Shown: positions 1 to 7,494 of the stretch, one piece after another | Layout: every line of letters begins with the position of its first letter | Numbering within the stretch: the first letter of the stretch is position 1 | NCBI GenBank assembly: GCA_031276435.1 | Contig: JAISNB010000203.1 | Coordinates: 1 to 23,428, forward strand | Source: Burkholderiaceae bacterium | Lineage (GTDB): Bacteria > Pseudomonadota > Gammaproteobacteria > Burkholderiales > Burkholderiaceae_C | Direction of reading: 5' to 3' | DNA: 23,428 nt | Notes under the pieces: model-generated | Databases searched by the model: none | Told to the model about the DNA's origin: nothing | What the model saw: the letters and a program-made list of their open reading frames with translations, nothing else | Position numbers and translations under genes: made by a program

Positions 1-78
<78 letters not shown>

Positions 79-88
79 AATAAAAATT

Positions 89-97
89 TGTTATAAT
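89..97 (+). promoter_or_regulatory. Extended -10 promoter motif for the lectin-like gene
   Basis: TGTTATAAT is a perfect extended -10 element (TGn followed by TATAAT) in a short AT-rich stretch between the tandem repeat and the coding region. A -35 box at normal spacing would fall inside the repeat and is not recognisable, which suits an extended -10 promoter. Transcription would start near position 104. Confidence 0.5.
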
Positions 98-172
98 ATT
101 TTCAAAAAATCTGCTGATAGCCAATATACACAATCTTTTCGCAGACTGGCCCGCGTTTTTCTCACAGCGGCC

Positions 173-1156
173 ATGGCCTGCGCGGCCTGGGGCACAGCTC
201 CCGCACACGCCGCCATCTCCATCACAGAAACCGATGCGGATTCTTTGCGCTACGCCACAACGCCGGGCTGGACGATCGAGGGGACAAGACTCCAGAATGG
301 GTACTCCCCGTGGCAGTCCCATTTGACCGCTCCCGGCATTGATGCCAGCGGCGACGGCTGGCTGCGACTGACTGGAGGCGATCGTCTGTGGCAAGCAGGA
401 ATGGCTGTTTACAACACGGCTTTTTCGTCCACAGAGGGCCTGCAAATCACCTTTGATTACGCTTCTTATGACGCCACCGTTGCGGGGCGCGACGCCGATG
501 GGCTGTCGTTCTACCTGCTCGATGGCAGCACCCCAACCAGCAGCCTTGCCGTGGGCGGAAATTTGGGATATCAACCGAAAGAGCTATCTCCCGGCGTGAC
601 CAATGGCTATGCGGCCATTGCGCTGGATGAGTGGGCCGGTTGTGGCGCTGCACATCCCAATCCCTGCATCAATTCGGATCGCGTGTTTATTTATGGCACG
701 GGCAATCCTCCTCCTGCTTCTTTTACGCCATTTCGCCAGTTACCGTCTTCGGGCGTTTCCCTCTCTGGCACGGCTGTTGGGAAGGTTGCGCCTGTAGACC
801 GCATCAATGACCATGCGCGGACGGTGCGCATCACCATTTCGCCCGTTTCACCTGCCACGCCTTATCCAACGGTCACAGTGGAAATCGACCCCACCGGCAC
901 GGGTACGGGCTTTGTCAAGCTCATTGACGCCTACACACTGACCGAGGCCCTCAATGGCCCGGTGCCCGCGACCTTCAAAATGGGCTTTGGCGCCAGCACG
1001 GGTGCGACTGGCAATACGCACGAGGTGCGCATCCGGAGCGCGAAAACCCTCAAGGCGCTGCCCGTGCCTACGCTTGAGCAAAACGCGCTGGGCGCTTTGG
1101 CGGTGCTGCTGGCGTTGTTGACTTTGCCCGCACTGCGCCGCCGTTTCAGGGATTGA
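173..1156 (+). CDS. Exported L-type-lectin-like protein with IPTL-CTERM-type tail
   Basis: The protein looks like a secreted or surface protein with a legume-lectin-type beta-sandwich. The segment GRDADGLSFYLLDGS, then a GGNLGY stretch and GYAAIALDEW, resembles the bacterial L-type lectin core. The C-terminus has a VPTLEQNALGAL motif, a hydrophobic helix and a final RRRFRD, the three-part layout of IPTL/PEP-CTERM sorting signals. The start is uncertain. Position 173 is the first ATG but has no Shine-Dalgarno site. The in-frame codons just before it read RRLARVFLTAA and continue into the MAC..AHA region, which together make a good signal peptide. So translation probably begins upstream of 173, yet no ATG, GTG or TTG lies in frame between the repeat and 173. 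The frame stays open through the tandem repeat to the window edge. The ligand is unknown. Confidence 0.8.
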   Translation: MACAAWGTAPAHAAISITETDADSLRYATTPGWTIEGTRLQNGYSPWQSHLTAPGIDASGDGWLRLTGGDRLWQAGMAVYNTAFSSTEGLQITFDYASYDATVAGRDADGLSFYLLDGSTPTSSLAVGGNLGYQPKELSPGVTNGYAAIALDEWAGCGAAHPNPCINSDRVFIYGTGNPPPASFTPFRQLPSSGVSLSGTAVGKVAPVDRINDHARTVRITISPVSPATPYPTVTVEIDPTGTGTGFVKLIDAYTLTEALNGPVPATFKMGFGASTGATGNTHEVRIRSAKTLKALPVPTLEQNALGALAVLLALLTLPALRRRFRD

Positions 1157-2193
1157 ATGTTTGCAGGGGTTGGGATATCCCTCTCCCTGACCCTCTCCCC
1201 CCTTCCATGGGGGAGAGGGGAAATAAGAATATGGACGTGGCGCACCTCTCCCATAAATGGGCGTGAGGGAAAAGAAGAACATGGACGTAGCGCACCCCAT
1301 CATAAACTGGGGAAAGGGAAAACAATAATGTGTCGTGCGCTGACGCTTCATGATTGAGATTGCGGTTCACCGCGTCATTGCGAGGAGCGTGCAACGCGAC
1401 GCGGCAATCCATGCAACGGTTGGTTTTTCAGGACACCGTAGTAGCTTGCAGGGATTTTTCTGGATTGCCACGGGCCTACGGCCCTCGCAATGACGGTGGA
1501 AAACAATATTCTCTTGTACTGCCGTAGGGCCGGGTTTGAAACCCGCCCCTGCAAACTCGTACCAGATGCATGAATGGCCTGCCGCTGCGCGCGCTGCGTT
1601 GCCGTTTCAGGGCTTGAGGGTTTTATTGGTACGGTTTACGCAGCAGGGGAATCCCCCCTCTCCCTGACCCTCTCCCCCATAAATGGGGGAGAGGGAAATA
1701 AGCGAAAGGGCGAGGGTACTTCTTGGATTCCCTCCCCCCTGTGGGGGGAGGGTTAGGGAGAGGGGCATTTCCCCCAAGGTGGCGAGGGAAAGAATATGAA
1801 TGCGCCACGCGGAAAATCCCCCTCACCCTGCCCTCTCCCCCATAAATGGGGGCGAGGGAAAAGAAGAATATGGACGCGGCGCACCTGTCCCCGTCATTGC
1901 GAGGAGCGCGCAGCGCGACGTGGCAATCCATGTGATTTTCATCAGGGCAGCCCCTTTTCCTGACTCTCACCCCCATGAATGGGGGTGAGAGCAACAGAGA
2001 TAGGCACGCGGCTTTTTTACATTTTTCTCCCCCGCGGGCGGGGGAGATGTCCCGGCAGGGACAGAGAGGGTGGCAAAAACAACACCCGCCGTCAACGGCA
2101 GGGGCGAGTTTGAAATTCGCCCCTACAGACACGTGCCGGAATGCGCAAGCGGCCTGCCGCAGCGCAGGAGAAAATCCCCTTTTACCTCGACCC
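1157..2193. repeat. Intergenic cluster of short palindromic and dispersed repeats
   Basis: No convincing gene is seen in this roughly 1-kb gap. Palindromes of the CCCTCTCCCCC-ATAAAT-GGGGGAGAGGG type occur at about 1191-1219, 1246-1270, 1293-1319, 1668-1695 (a perfect 11-bp stem), 1730-1752, 1831-1858, 1964-1990 and 2026-2047. Three of them (near 1220, 1270 and 1860) are followed by a common AAGAAYATGGACG tail. A second family, CGTCATTGCGAGGAGC to GGCAATCCATG, is at 1373-1413 and 1892-1932, with an inverted partner at 1461-1496. A third palindrome with GGGTTTGAAACCC or GAGTTTGAAATTC cores is at 1524-1552 and 2101-2128. Open frames here are by-products of the repeats. Confidence 0.85.
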
Positions 2194-2250
2194 AAAAATA
2201 CGCGCGTCCTGAAGCCAGTCGACAGCCTGGCCGCAAGAAGCGCGCGTATT
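2194..2250 (-). terminator. Probable intrinsic terminator of nifHDK
   Basis: Read on the minus strand, the ten bases AATACGCGCG (2250-2241) pair perfectly with CGCGCGTATT (2206-2197). A run of T (2198-2194, overlapping the stem base) follows the second arm. The 34-base loop holds a second stem, GCCAG/CTGGC (2214-2218 and 2227-2231). The hairpin begins 8 bases after the nifK stop codon, where the operon should end. Confidence 0.75.
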
Positions 2251-2258
2251 GTTGATGC

Positions 2259-3818
2259 TTAACGAATGATGTCGTAGCTGTAGTCGGTCTTGCCCGTTTC
2301 GACGGTGTTGGCGTCCAGCGTTTCGAAGTACTCGTCCAGCAGCATGACCAGCATGCGCAGGCCGCCCTCATAGCCCCAGGTGGGATAACGGTGGTAGTGG
2401 TGGCGGTCGAAGATGGGGAATGTCAGGCGCACCAGCGGTGTTTTGGTGTCGCGCTCCAGGTACTTGCCGTAGGTGTTGCCAATCAAGAAGTCCACCGGCT
2501 CGGTGTACAGGAGCGAGCGCAGGTGCCACAGATCGCGCTTGGGATAGACCTTGCAGCCAGCGCCGTAGGGCGAGGCGTCGAACAGCGCCTGCACCTTGGT
2601 GGCCCAGGGTTCGGTGCCGTTGGTGGCCAGCACATGGGCCGGTTCGGCGCCCAGTTCCAGCAGGAAACGGGTGGTGCCCAGCATCTGGTCCGGATCGCCA
2701 TACAGCGCGAAACGCTTGCCGTGCAGGTAGGCCTGGCTGTCGGCCATGGCGTCAACCAGTTGGCCGCGCTCTTTTTCCAGTTGCGCGGGCACCGGCTTGC
2801 CGCTGAGGCGGGAGATGGCCATCACGAATTCGTCCGTGCCAGCCACGCCCATGGGCGCGTTCAGCGTCACCACTTCCTGGCCGTGCTCGGCGATGAATTT
2901 GCTGGTTTTCTCGCAGCAGTATTCCTGGAACACGATGGTCGCCTTGGCGTGCAGCGCGGCCACCACTTCTTCCTTGGTGGTGCCGCCTTCGTACATGCGG
3001 AATTCGCCGTCGGTCGGGGTGTTCCAGTTGCCGGACGGATCGCAGATGATGTTGGCCTTGACGCCAAACAGATCGAAGATGCGGCGGATTTCCTTCATGT
3101 TGCCCACCACGAAGCCATCGAAGCCGCCGATGAAGTTGATGCTCTCGTCGGGCACACGCTCCAGCGGCTCCGCAGTGCCAGCCTTGCCGTCCCAGAAATG
3201 CTTGAGGATGCCCAGCAGCGCGTTGTCGTAGCCGGTGATGTGGCTGCCCACAAAGGCTGGCGTGTGGGCAAAGGGCACGTCGTACGCTTCGGGCACGCTG
3301 CCTTTTTGCTTGCTGTTCTTGATGAAGGCGTCGAGGTCGTCGCCGATCACTTCAGCCATGCAGGTGGTGCTCACGGCAATCATTTCCGGCTTGTACAGGT
3401 TGTAGGCGTTGGCCAGGCCGTCGACCATGTTGTTGAGGCCGCCAAACACCGCCGCGTCCTCTGTCATCGACGAGCTGACGCAGGATGTCGGCTCCTTGAA
3501 GTGGCGCGAGAAGTGCGAGCGGTAGTAGGCCACGCAGCCTTGCGAGCCGTGCACGAAGGGAAGGGTTTTGTGAAACCCGTTGGCCACGAATACCGCGCCC
3601 AGCGGCTGGCAGGCCTTGGCGGGGTTGATGGCAAGCGAGTCGCGCTTGAAGTTTTTTTCCTTGTAGTCCTCGGTCTTGGTCCACTCGACGATGCGCTGGA
3701 CGGCATCGTCGGCATGGCCAAATTCAAACTGTTCCTTCTTCGAGCGGAAGATTTCCTGATACTCCGGCTCGCGAAACAGCATTTCGTGGTCGATGATTTT
3801 TTCGGCGGATTGGGTCAT
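2259..3818 (-). CDS. nifK: Nitrogenase MoFe protein beta subunit
   Basis: NifK, 519 aa, is the beta subunit of the alpha2-beta2 dinitrogenase, which reduces N2 in the cytoplasm. With NifD it holds the P-cluster. The three P-cluster cysteines are at residues 70 (in NPAKACQPLG), 95 (GSQGCVAYYRSHF) and 153 (STTCMAEVIGDD), the same numbering as in Azotobacter vinelandii. The length is close to that protein's 523 aa. The start at 3818 (MTQSAEK) has a GGAG six bases upstream. An in-frame ATG 22 codons earlier adds residues that do not look like NifK. It is the third gene of nifHDK and lies 145 bases after nifD. No nifT or nifY follows; nifT sits in the nifB operon instead. Confidence 0.98.
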   Translation of the reverse strand: MTQSAEKIIDHEMLFREPEYQEIFRSKKEQFEFGHADDAVQRIVEWTKTEDYKEKNFKRDSLAINPAKACQPLGAVFVANGFHKTLPFVHGSQGCVAYYRSHFSRHFKEPTSCVSSSMTEDAAVFGGLNNMVDGLANAYNLYKPEMIAVSTTCMAEVIGDDLDAFIKNSKQKGSVPEAYDVPFAHTPAFVGSHITGYDNALLGILKHFWDGKAGTAEPLERVPDESINFIGGFDGFVVGNMKEIRRIFDLFGVKANIICDPSGNWNTPTDGEFRMYEGGTTKEEVVAALHAKATIVFQEYCCEKTSKFIAEHGQEVVTLNAPMGVAGTDEFVMAISRLSGKPVPAQLEKERGQLVDAMADSQAYLHGKRFALYGDPDQMLGTTRFLLELGAEPAHVLATNGTEPWATKVQALFDASPYGAGCKVYPKRDLWHLRSLLYTEPVDFLIGNTYGKYLERDTKTPLVRLTFPIFDRHHYHRYPTWGYEGGLRMLVMLLDEYFETLDANTVETGKTDYSYDIIR

Positions 3819-3917
3819 GGCAGGCTCCAGTGGGTTATCGGGTAAGGCTGAACAGGTCTTTTGCGGGATACACACACCAAGCAAGGCGGCACGCTCGGGG
3901 CCAGCGATTTGACGCCA

Positions 3918-3942
3918 GCCCGGGCAGCCGCGCCGCCCGGGC
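3918..3942 (-). other. Hairpin in the nifD-nifK gap
   Basis: The self-complementary octamer GCCCGGGC occurs twice (3918-3925 and 3935-3942) around a 9-base spacer, giving a very GC-rich stem-loop. It lies about 20 bases after the nifD stop. There is no T run, so it is more likely an mRNA stability or processing element than a terminator. Confidence 0.55.
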
Positions 3943-3963
3943 GCGCGTGCGTGTTTCTCTTTT

Positions 3964-5427
3964 TCAGGCGGCTTTCTTCCAGGGCGCCTTGGTCAGGCCC
4001 CAGATCGGGCTGGAGATCGCCATGTCCATGTCGCGCGCGAAGATGGCGAAACCGTCGTAGCCGTGGTAGGGGCCTGAATAGTCCCAACTGTGCATCTGGC
4101 GGAAGGGCACGCCCATTTTCTGGAACACGTACTTTTCCTTGATGCCGGAGCCGACCAGGTCGGGCTGCACCTGTTCGACGAATTTCTCGAACTCGTAGCC
4201 GGTCACGTCGTCGTAGATCAGCGTGCCGTCCTTGATGTAGTGGGTGGTGCGCTGGTAGTCGTCGTTGTGCCCGAACTCGTAGCCGGTGCCGACCACTTCC
4301 ATCCCTAAGTCTTCATACGCGCCGATCACGTGGCGCGGGCGCAGGCCGCCGACAAAGAGCATGACTTTCTTGCCTTGCAAACGCGGCTTGAATTTGGCGA
4401 TGACCGCGTCCACCATGGGGCGGTATTTCTGGATGACTTTCTCGGCGTTGGCCTTGATGGTGTCGTCAAAGTGGCTGGCAATCTCGCGCAGGCTTTTCTC
4501 GATCATGCTCGGGCCGAAGAAGTTGTATTCGACCCACGGAATGCCGTATTTTTCTTCCATGTGCCGGCTGATGTAGTTCATCGAGCGGTAACAGTGCAGC
4601 ACGTTGAGCTTGGCCCGGGGGGTGTTTTCCAGTTCGGCCAGGGTGCCGTCGCCCGACCATTGCGCAATCACGCGCAGGCCGATTTCTTCGAGCAGGATGC
4701 GGCTGGACCAGGCGTCGCCGCCAATGTTGTAGTCGCCGATGATCGCCACGTCGTAGGGCGTGGAGACAAATTCGGGGCGCTTGCCGGGATCGGTCTTGTC
4801 GAATATCCAGTCGCGGATGGCGTCGTTGGCCAGGTGGTGGCCCAGCGACTGGCTGACGCCGCGAAAGCCCTCGCAGCGCACCGGCACGATGGTGTGTCCC
4901 GCGTATTGCTGCGACTTCTTGCGGGAGACGGCCTCGATGTCGTCACCAATCAGGCCGATCGGGCATTCGCTCTGGATGGAGATGCCCCGGTTCAGCGGGA
5001 ACAACTCCTGAATCTCGTCGATGATTTTGTCGAGCTTCTTGTCGCCGCCAAAAACAATGTCTTTCTCCTGGAAGTCAGAGGTGAACTGCATGGTCACAAA
5101 GCTGTCGACGCCCGTGTTGCCGATGTAGTAGTTGCGGCGCGATCCCCAGGAGTACTGGCCGCAGCCCACCGGGCCGTGGCTGATGTGGATCATGTCCTTG
5201 ATCGGCCCCCACACCACGCCCTTGCTGCCAGCGTAGGCGCAGCCGCGGATGGTCATCACGCCCGGCAGCGATTTGATGTTGGATTTGACGCCGCAGTCGG
5301 GCTTGCCTGACTCGAAAGTGCTCAGGTGCTTGGCGCGCCGCTTGGCCATTTTCTCGGGATAGGCTTTCAGCACTTCGTCGATCAGGGCCTTGTTCGCGGC
5401 CTTGCGTTCTTCAACCGTGGCGGTCAT
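3964..5427 (-). CDS. nifD: Nitrogenase MoFe protein alpha subunit
   Basis: NifD, 487 aa, is the alpha subunit of dinitrogenase and carries FeMo-cofactor. P-cluster cysteines are at 63 (RGCAYAGSKG), 89 (GPVGCGQYSW) and 155 (SECPIGLIGDD). The FeMo-cofactor ligands are Cys279 (NVLHCYRSMNY) and His446 (MHSWDYSGPYHGYDGF). All correspond to the known A. vinelandii ligands with a shift of one to four residues. The start at 5427 (MTATVEE) has a GGAG six bases upstream. A longer in-frame ATG at 5481 is unlikely because it extends into the intergenic hairpin region. It lies 124 bases after nifH. All ligands are intact, so a functional enzyme is expected. Confidence 0.98.
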   Translation of the reverse strand: MTATVEERKAANKALIDEVLKAYPEKMAKRRAKHLSTFESGKPDCGVKSNIKSLPGVMTIRGCAYAGSKGVVWGPIKDMIHISHGPVGCGQYSWGSRRNYYIGNTGVDSFVTMQFTSDFQEKDIVFGGDKKLDKIIDEIQELFPLNRGISIQSECPIGLIGDDIEAVSRKKSQQYAGHTIVPVRCEGFRGVSQSLGHHLANDAIRDWIFDKTDPGKRPEFVSTPYDVAIIGDYNIGGDAWSSRILLEEIGLRVIAQWSGDGTLAELENTPRAKLNVLHCYRSMNYISRHMEEKYGIPWVEYNFFGPSMIEKSLREIASHFDDTIKANAEKVIQKYRPMVDAVIAKFKPRLQGKKVMLFVGGLRPRHVIGAYEDLGMEVVGTGYEFGHNDDYQRTTHYIKDGTLIYDDVTGYEFEKFVEQVQPDLVGSGIKEKYVFQKMGVPFRQMHSWDYSGPYHGYDGFAIFARDMDMAISSPIWGLTKAPWKKAA

Positions 5428-5484
5428 GGGATGCTCCGTAGGGTGGGTAGGAATGTGGAAGTTGTGGCGGTCACAGATCAATGC

Positions 5485-5536
5485 GGGGGGGGGTGCGCTC
5501 GCCCGGCGGCTTTGCGCTTTGCGGCGCGCGCCGGGC
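5485..5536 (-). other. Hairpin and poly-G tract in the nifH-nifD gap
   Basis: GCCCGGCG (5501-5508) pairs perfectly with CGCCGGGC (5529-5536) around a 20-base loop, starting 15 bases beyond the nifH stop in the transcript. Next to it is a run of nine G (5485-5493). In other diazotrophs, hairpins after nifH stabilise a short nifH transcript and help make more NifH than NifDK. A similar role is inferred here. Confidence 0.55.
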
Positions 5537-5551
5537 GTATCCAGGCCCCTT

Positions 5552-6448
5552 TCAGGTCAGTGCGGCCTCGGCGGCCAGTTCTTCGGCGGTCTTGCCAACC
5601 AGGGATTCGTCGATCGGCTTCATGATCCCGTGCTCCATGAGCAGGTCTTCAAGCTGATCCATGGTGATCGGGGTCGGGATGGTTCCGTTGCCCGCGTTGT
5701 TGTGAATCTTGGTTGCCAGGGCGCGGTACTCGCCAGCCTGCTTGGACTCTGGCGCAAACTCGATCACCGTCATGCGGCGCAGTTCGGCGTGCTGCACGAT
5801 GTTGTCGCGCGGCACAAAGTGGATGAGCTTGCTGCCAAGCATCTTCGCCAGCGCGTCGGCCAGTTCCAGCTCCTTGTCGGTCTGGCGCTCGTTGCACACC
5901 AGGCCGCCCAGGCGCACGCCGCCCGAGTTGGCGTATTTCAAAATGCCCTTGGAGATGTTGTTGGCCGCGTACATGGCCATCATCTCGCCGGACATCACGA
6001 TGTAGATCTCTTGCGCCTTGTTCTCGCGGATGGGCATGGCAAAGCCGCCGCACACCACGTCGCCAAGCACGTCATACGACACATAGTCCACACCGTCGTA
6101 AGCGCCGTTTTCCTCCAGGAAGTTGATGGACGTGATGACGCCGCGCCCGGCGCAGCCCACGCCCGGCTCGGGGCCGCCCGATTCCACGCAGCGAATGTCG
6201 CGGTAGCCGATTTTCATCACGTCCTCAAGCTCCAGATCCTCGACTGAACCGGCTTCCGCCGCCAGCGAGAGGATGGTGTCTTGCGCCTTGGCGTGCAAAA
6301 TCAACCGGGTCGAGTCGGCCTTGGGGTCGCAGCCGACGATGAGGATTTTCTGGCCGAGTTCCGTCAGCGCCGCGAGGGTGTTTTGGGAAGTCGTCGATTT
6401 GCCAATGCCGCCTTTGCCGTAGAAGGCGATTTGCCGAAGTTTGGCCAT
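5552..6448 (-). CDS. nifH: Nitrogenase iron protein (dinitrogenase reductase)
   Basis: NifH, 298 aa, is the ATP-driven electron donor to NifDK and also takes part in cofactor maturation. The P-loop GKGGIGKST is at residues 11-19. The cysteines holding the subunit-bridging 4Fe-4S cluster are Cys99 (GVGCAGRGVIT) and Cys133 (GDVVCGGFAMP). Arg102, in the CAGRG segment, is the residue ADP-ribosylated by DraT in organisms that have that switch; draT and draG are not in this window. The C-terminus is a few residues longer than the 290-aa A. vinelandii protein and ends in an Ala/Glu-rich tail. It is the first gene of nifHDK, with a -24/-12 promoter about 145 bases upstream. Confidence 0.99.
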   Translation of the reverse strand: MAKLRQIAFYGKGGIGKSTTSQNTLAALTELGQKILIVGCDPKADSTRLILHAKAQDTILSLAAEAGSVEDLELEDVMKIGYRDIRCVESGGPEPGVGCAGRGVITSINFLEENGAYDGVDYVSYDVLGDVVCGGFAMPIRENKAQEIYIVMSGEMMAMYAANNISKGILKYANSGGVRLGGLVCNERQTDKELELADALAKMLGSKLIHFVPRDNIVQHAELRRMTVIEFAPESKQAGEYRALATKIHNNAGNGTIPTPITMDQLEDLLMEHGIMKPIDESLVGKTAEELAAEAALT

Positions 6449-6590
6449 TGCAGTACTCCATTCAGGATGAAAGTTGAAAAAAACAAGGTTGCGTAGCTCT
6501 CTGCGACCATGTCAGCCTGTCGTGCCTGTGTGGGTCTTCTTCTGTCGGGTCACGCATCGGCCGGACAACTGTCCGCGCACACTCCCTGAT

Positions 6591-6606
6591 TGCAGCAACC
6601 GTGCCA
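6591..6606 (-). promoter_or_regulatory. Sigma-54 promoter of nifH
   Basis: On the minus strand the sequence is TGGCACGGTTGCTGCA. It matches the -24/-12 consensus TGGCACG-N4-TTGCW at every fixed position but one, with the required ten bases between GG and GC. Transcription would start near 6580, giving a leader of about 130 bases before nifH. Confidence 0.85.
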
Positions 6607-6688
6607 TGTTTGCCGCGCGGCGCCAATACCGGCCCCGCGCAGAGGGAAAACCGGCTGCCTGGGCACACCTTGCGGGCGTGCGCCGCTT

Positions 6689-6704
6689 TGTGCGCTTCCC
6701 GACA
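6689..6704. promoter_or_regulatory. NifA upstream activator sequence (TGT-N10-ACA)
   Basis: TGT at 6689-6691, ten bases, then ACA at 6702-6704 match the NifA binding consensus exactly. It lies about 110-125 bases upstream of the predicted nifH start and about 130-145 bases upstream of the predicted plus-strand start, a normal UAS distance for both. I found no second perfect site in this gap, so it may serve both promoters. Confidence 0.75.
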
Positions 6705-6809
6705 AAAAGGGCCGCTCGCGTCGCGAAAAGTACCTCAACACCCGCCTGGCGCGGTGATTTGTGTCGCGTTTGCAGCACGCAACGCCGCTGGCGGGGCCTT
6801 GCGCACGGC

Positions 6810-6825
6810 TGGTACGTTTGTTGCA
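6810..6825 (+). promoter_or_regulatory. Sigma-54 promoter of the plus-strand nif accessory operon
   Basis: TGGTACGTTTGTTGCA matches TGGCACG-N4-TTGCW except for T in place of the first C, with correct GG-to-GC spacing. Transcription would start near 6836, about 28 bases before the ATG at 6864. Confidence 0.8.
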
Positions 6826-6863
6826 ACCCCATGGCCCATAACCACCACCAAGGAGCATTTCCC

Positions 6864-7472
6864 ATGACTGCTGCGCTTGCCCGCAAAGAGCTTGAAAACA
6901 CCGCGTTCGCCCGACTCGAACAAGAAGGCCGGCTGCTCAACCCGGTACTCAAGGCGCCCACCGGCACGCCGGGGCGCGTCGGCTTCCGCGGCGAGCTGGC
7001 GCTGCGCTTTGCGCACACGCTGGCCGACGAAGCCCGCCCGCCCGAACTCAGTTGCGACCAGGTCATGGCCATCGCCACCGTGGGCGACAAGCACCTGCCC
7101 TTCTTCGCGGGCTACCTGCTGAACTTCGCGCACCTCAAGGACGTGGCCGAAGTGCTGGGCGACACGCTCAGCGCGGGCGGCAAATACTTCCTGTTCTGCA
7201 ACAACATCGACCTCAGCAAAAAATACCAGGTGCCCTATGGCGACGCCACGTTCTACGTGCTGCCAATCGACGAATCCACCGTCTACAACGAACTGCTCGA
7301 CTTGCTGTACCTTGAGAAAAACGACCTCAAGAAAAAAGACACCGCGGGCAAACTGGACGCCGTGGCCGACGCGGCGCTCAAATTCAACCTCACCTTCGAT
7401 GCCATCACCTACAACGAAGGGCTGGGCCTGATGGGGCCGGTGCGCAACCCCAACGAAAACCGGCCTGTCTGA
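6864..7472 (+). CDS. Uncharacterised nif-associated protein (202 aa)
   Basis: I do not recognise this family. The product is 202 aa, soluble-looking, with no signal peptide or membrane segment and only one cysteine (in FLFCNNIDLSKKY). Visible features are a central DQVMAIATVGDKHLPFFAGY segment, a KYFLFCNN strand, a LLDLLYLEKNDLKKKD helix with clustered charge, and a C-terminus ending GLMGPVRNPNENRPV. The start at 6864 has AAGGAG about nine bases upstream and follows a -24/-12 promoter. It is the first gene of the operon divergent from nifH, so it is very probably made under nitrogen-fixing conditions. A cytoplasmic role in nitrogenase assembly, protection or regulation is inferred from position only. 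The ankyrin gene begins 22 bases after its stop. Confidence 0.9.
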   Translation: MTAALARKELENTAFARLEQEGRLLNPVLKAPTGTPGRVGFRGELALRFAHTLADEARPPELSCDQVMAIATVGDKHLPFFAGYLLNFAHLKDVAEVLGDTLSAGGKYFLFCNNIDLSKKYQVPYGDATFYVLPIDESTVYNELLDLLYLEKNDLKKKDTAGKLDAVADAALKFNLTFDAITYNEGLGLMGPVRNPNENRPV

Positions 7473-7494
7473 CAACTGGCATGGAGCGCACCCC

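Larger units (their letters stand above)
6449..6863. promoter_or_regulatory. Divergent nifH / plus-strand operon control region
   Basis: This 415-base region separates nifH (minus) from the 202-aa gene (plus). It contains a minus-strand -24/-12 promoter (6591-6606), a NifA-type UAS (6689-6704) and a plus-strand -24/-12 promoter (6810-6825). No IHF consensus (WATCAANNNNTTR) was found on either strand. No credible gene was found; a long plus-strand reading frame through it is an open extension of the gene at 6864. Confidence 0.85.

Noticed and set aside
1157..2258. Several 60-190 aa open frames in the repeat-filled gap
   Set aside because: Their translations (such as LSLTLSPINGGEG) are the repeats themselves and recur in different frames; no ribosome sites.
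2391..3845. Long plus-strand open frame over nifK (and a similar one over nifD at 4330-5310)
   Set aside because: These are mirror frames of highly conserved nif genes in GC-rich DNA, His/Val/Ala-rich, with no family features.
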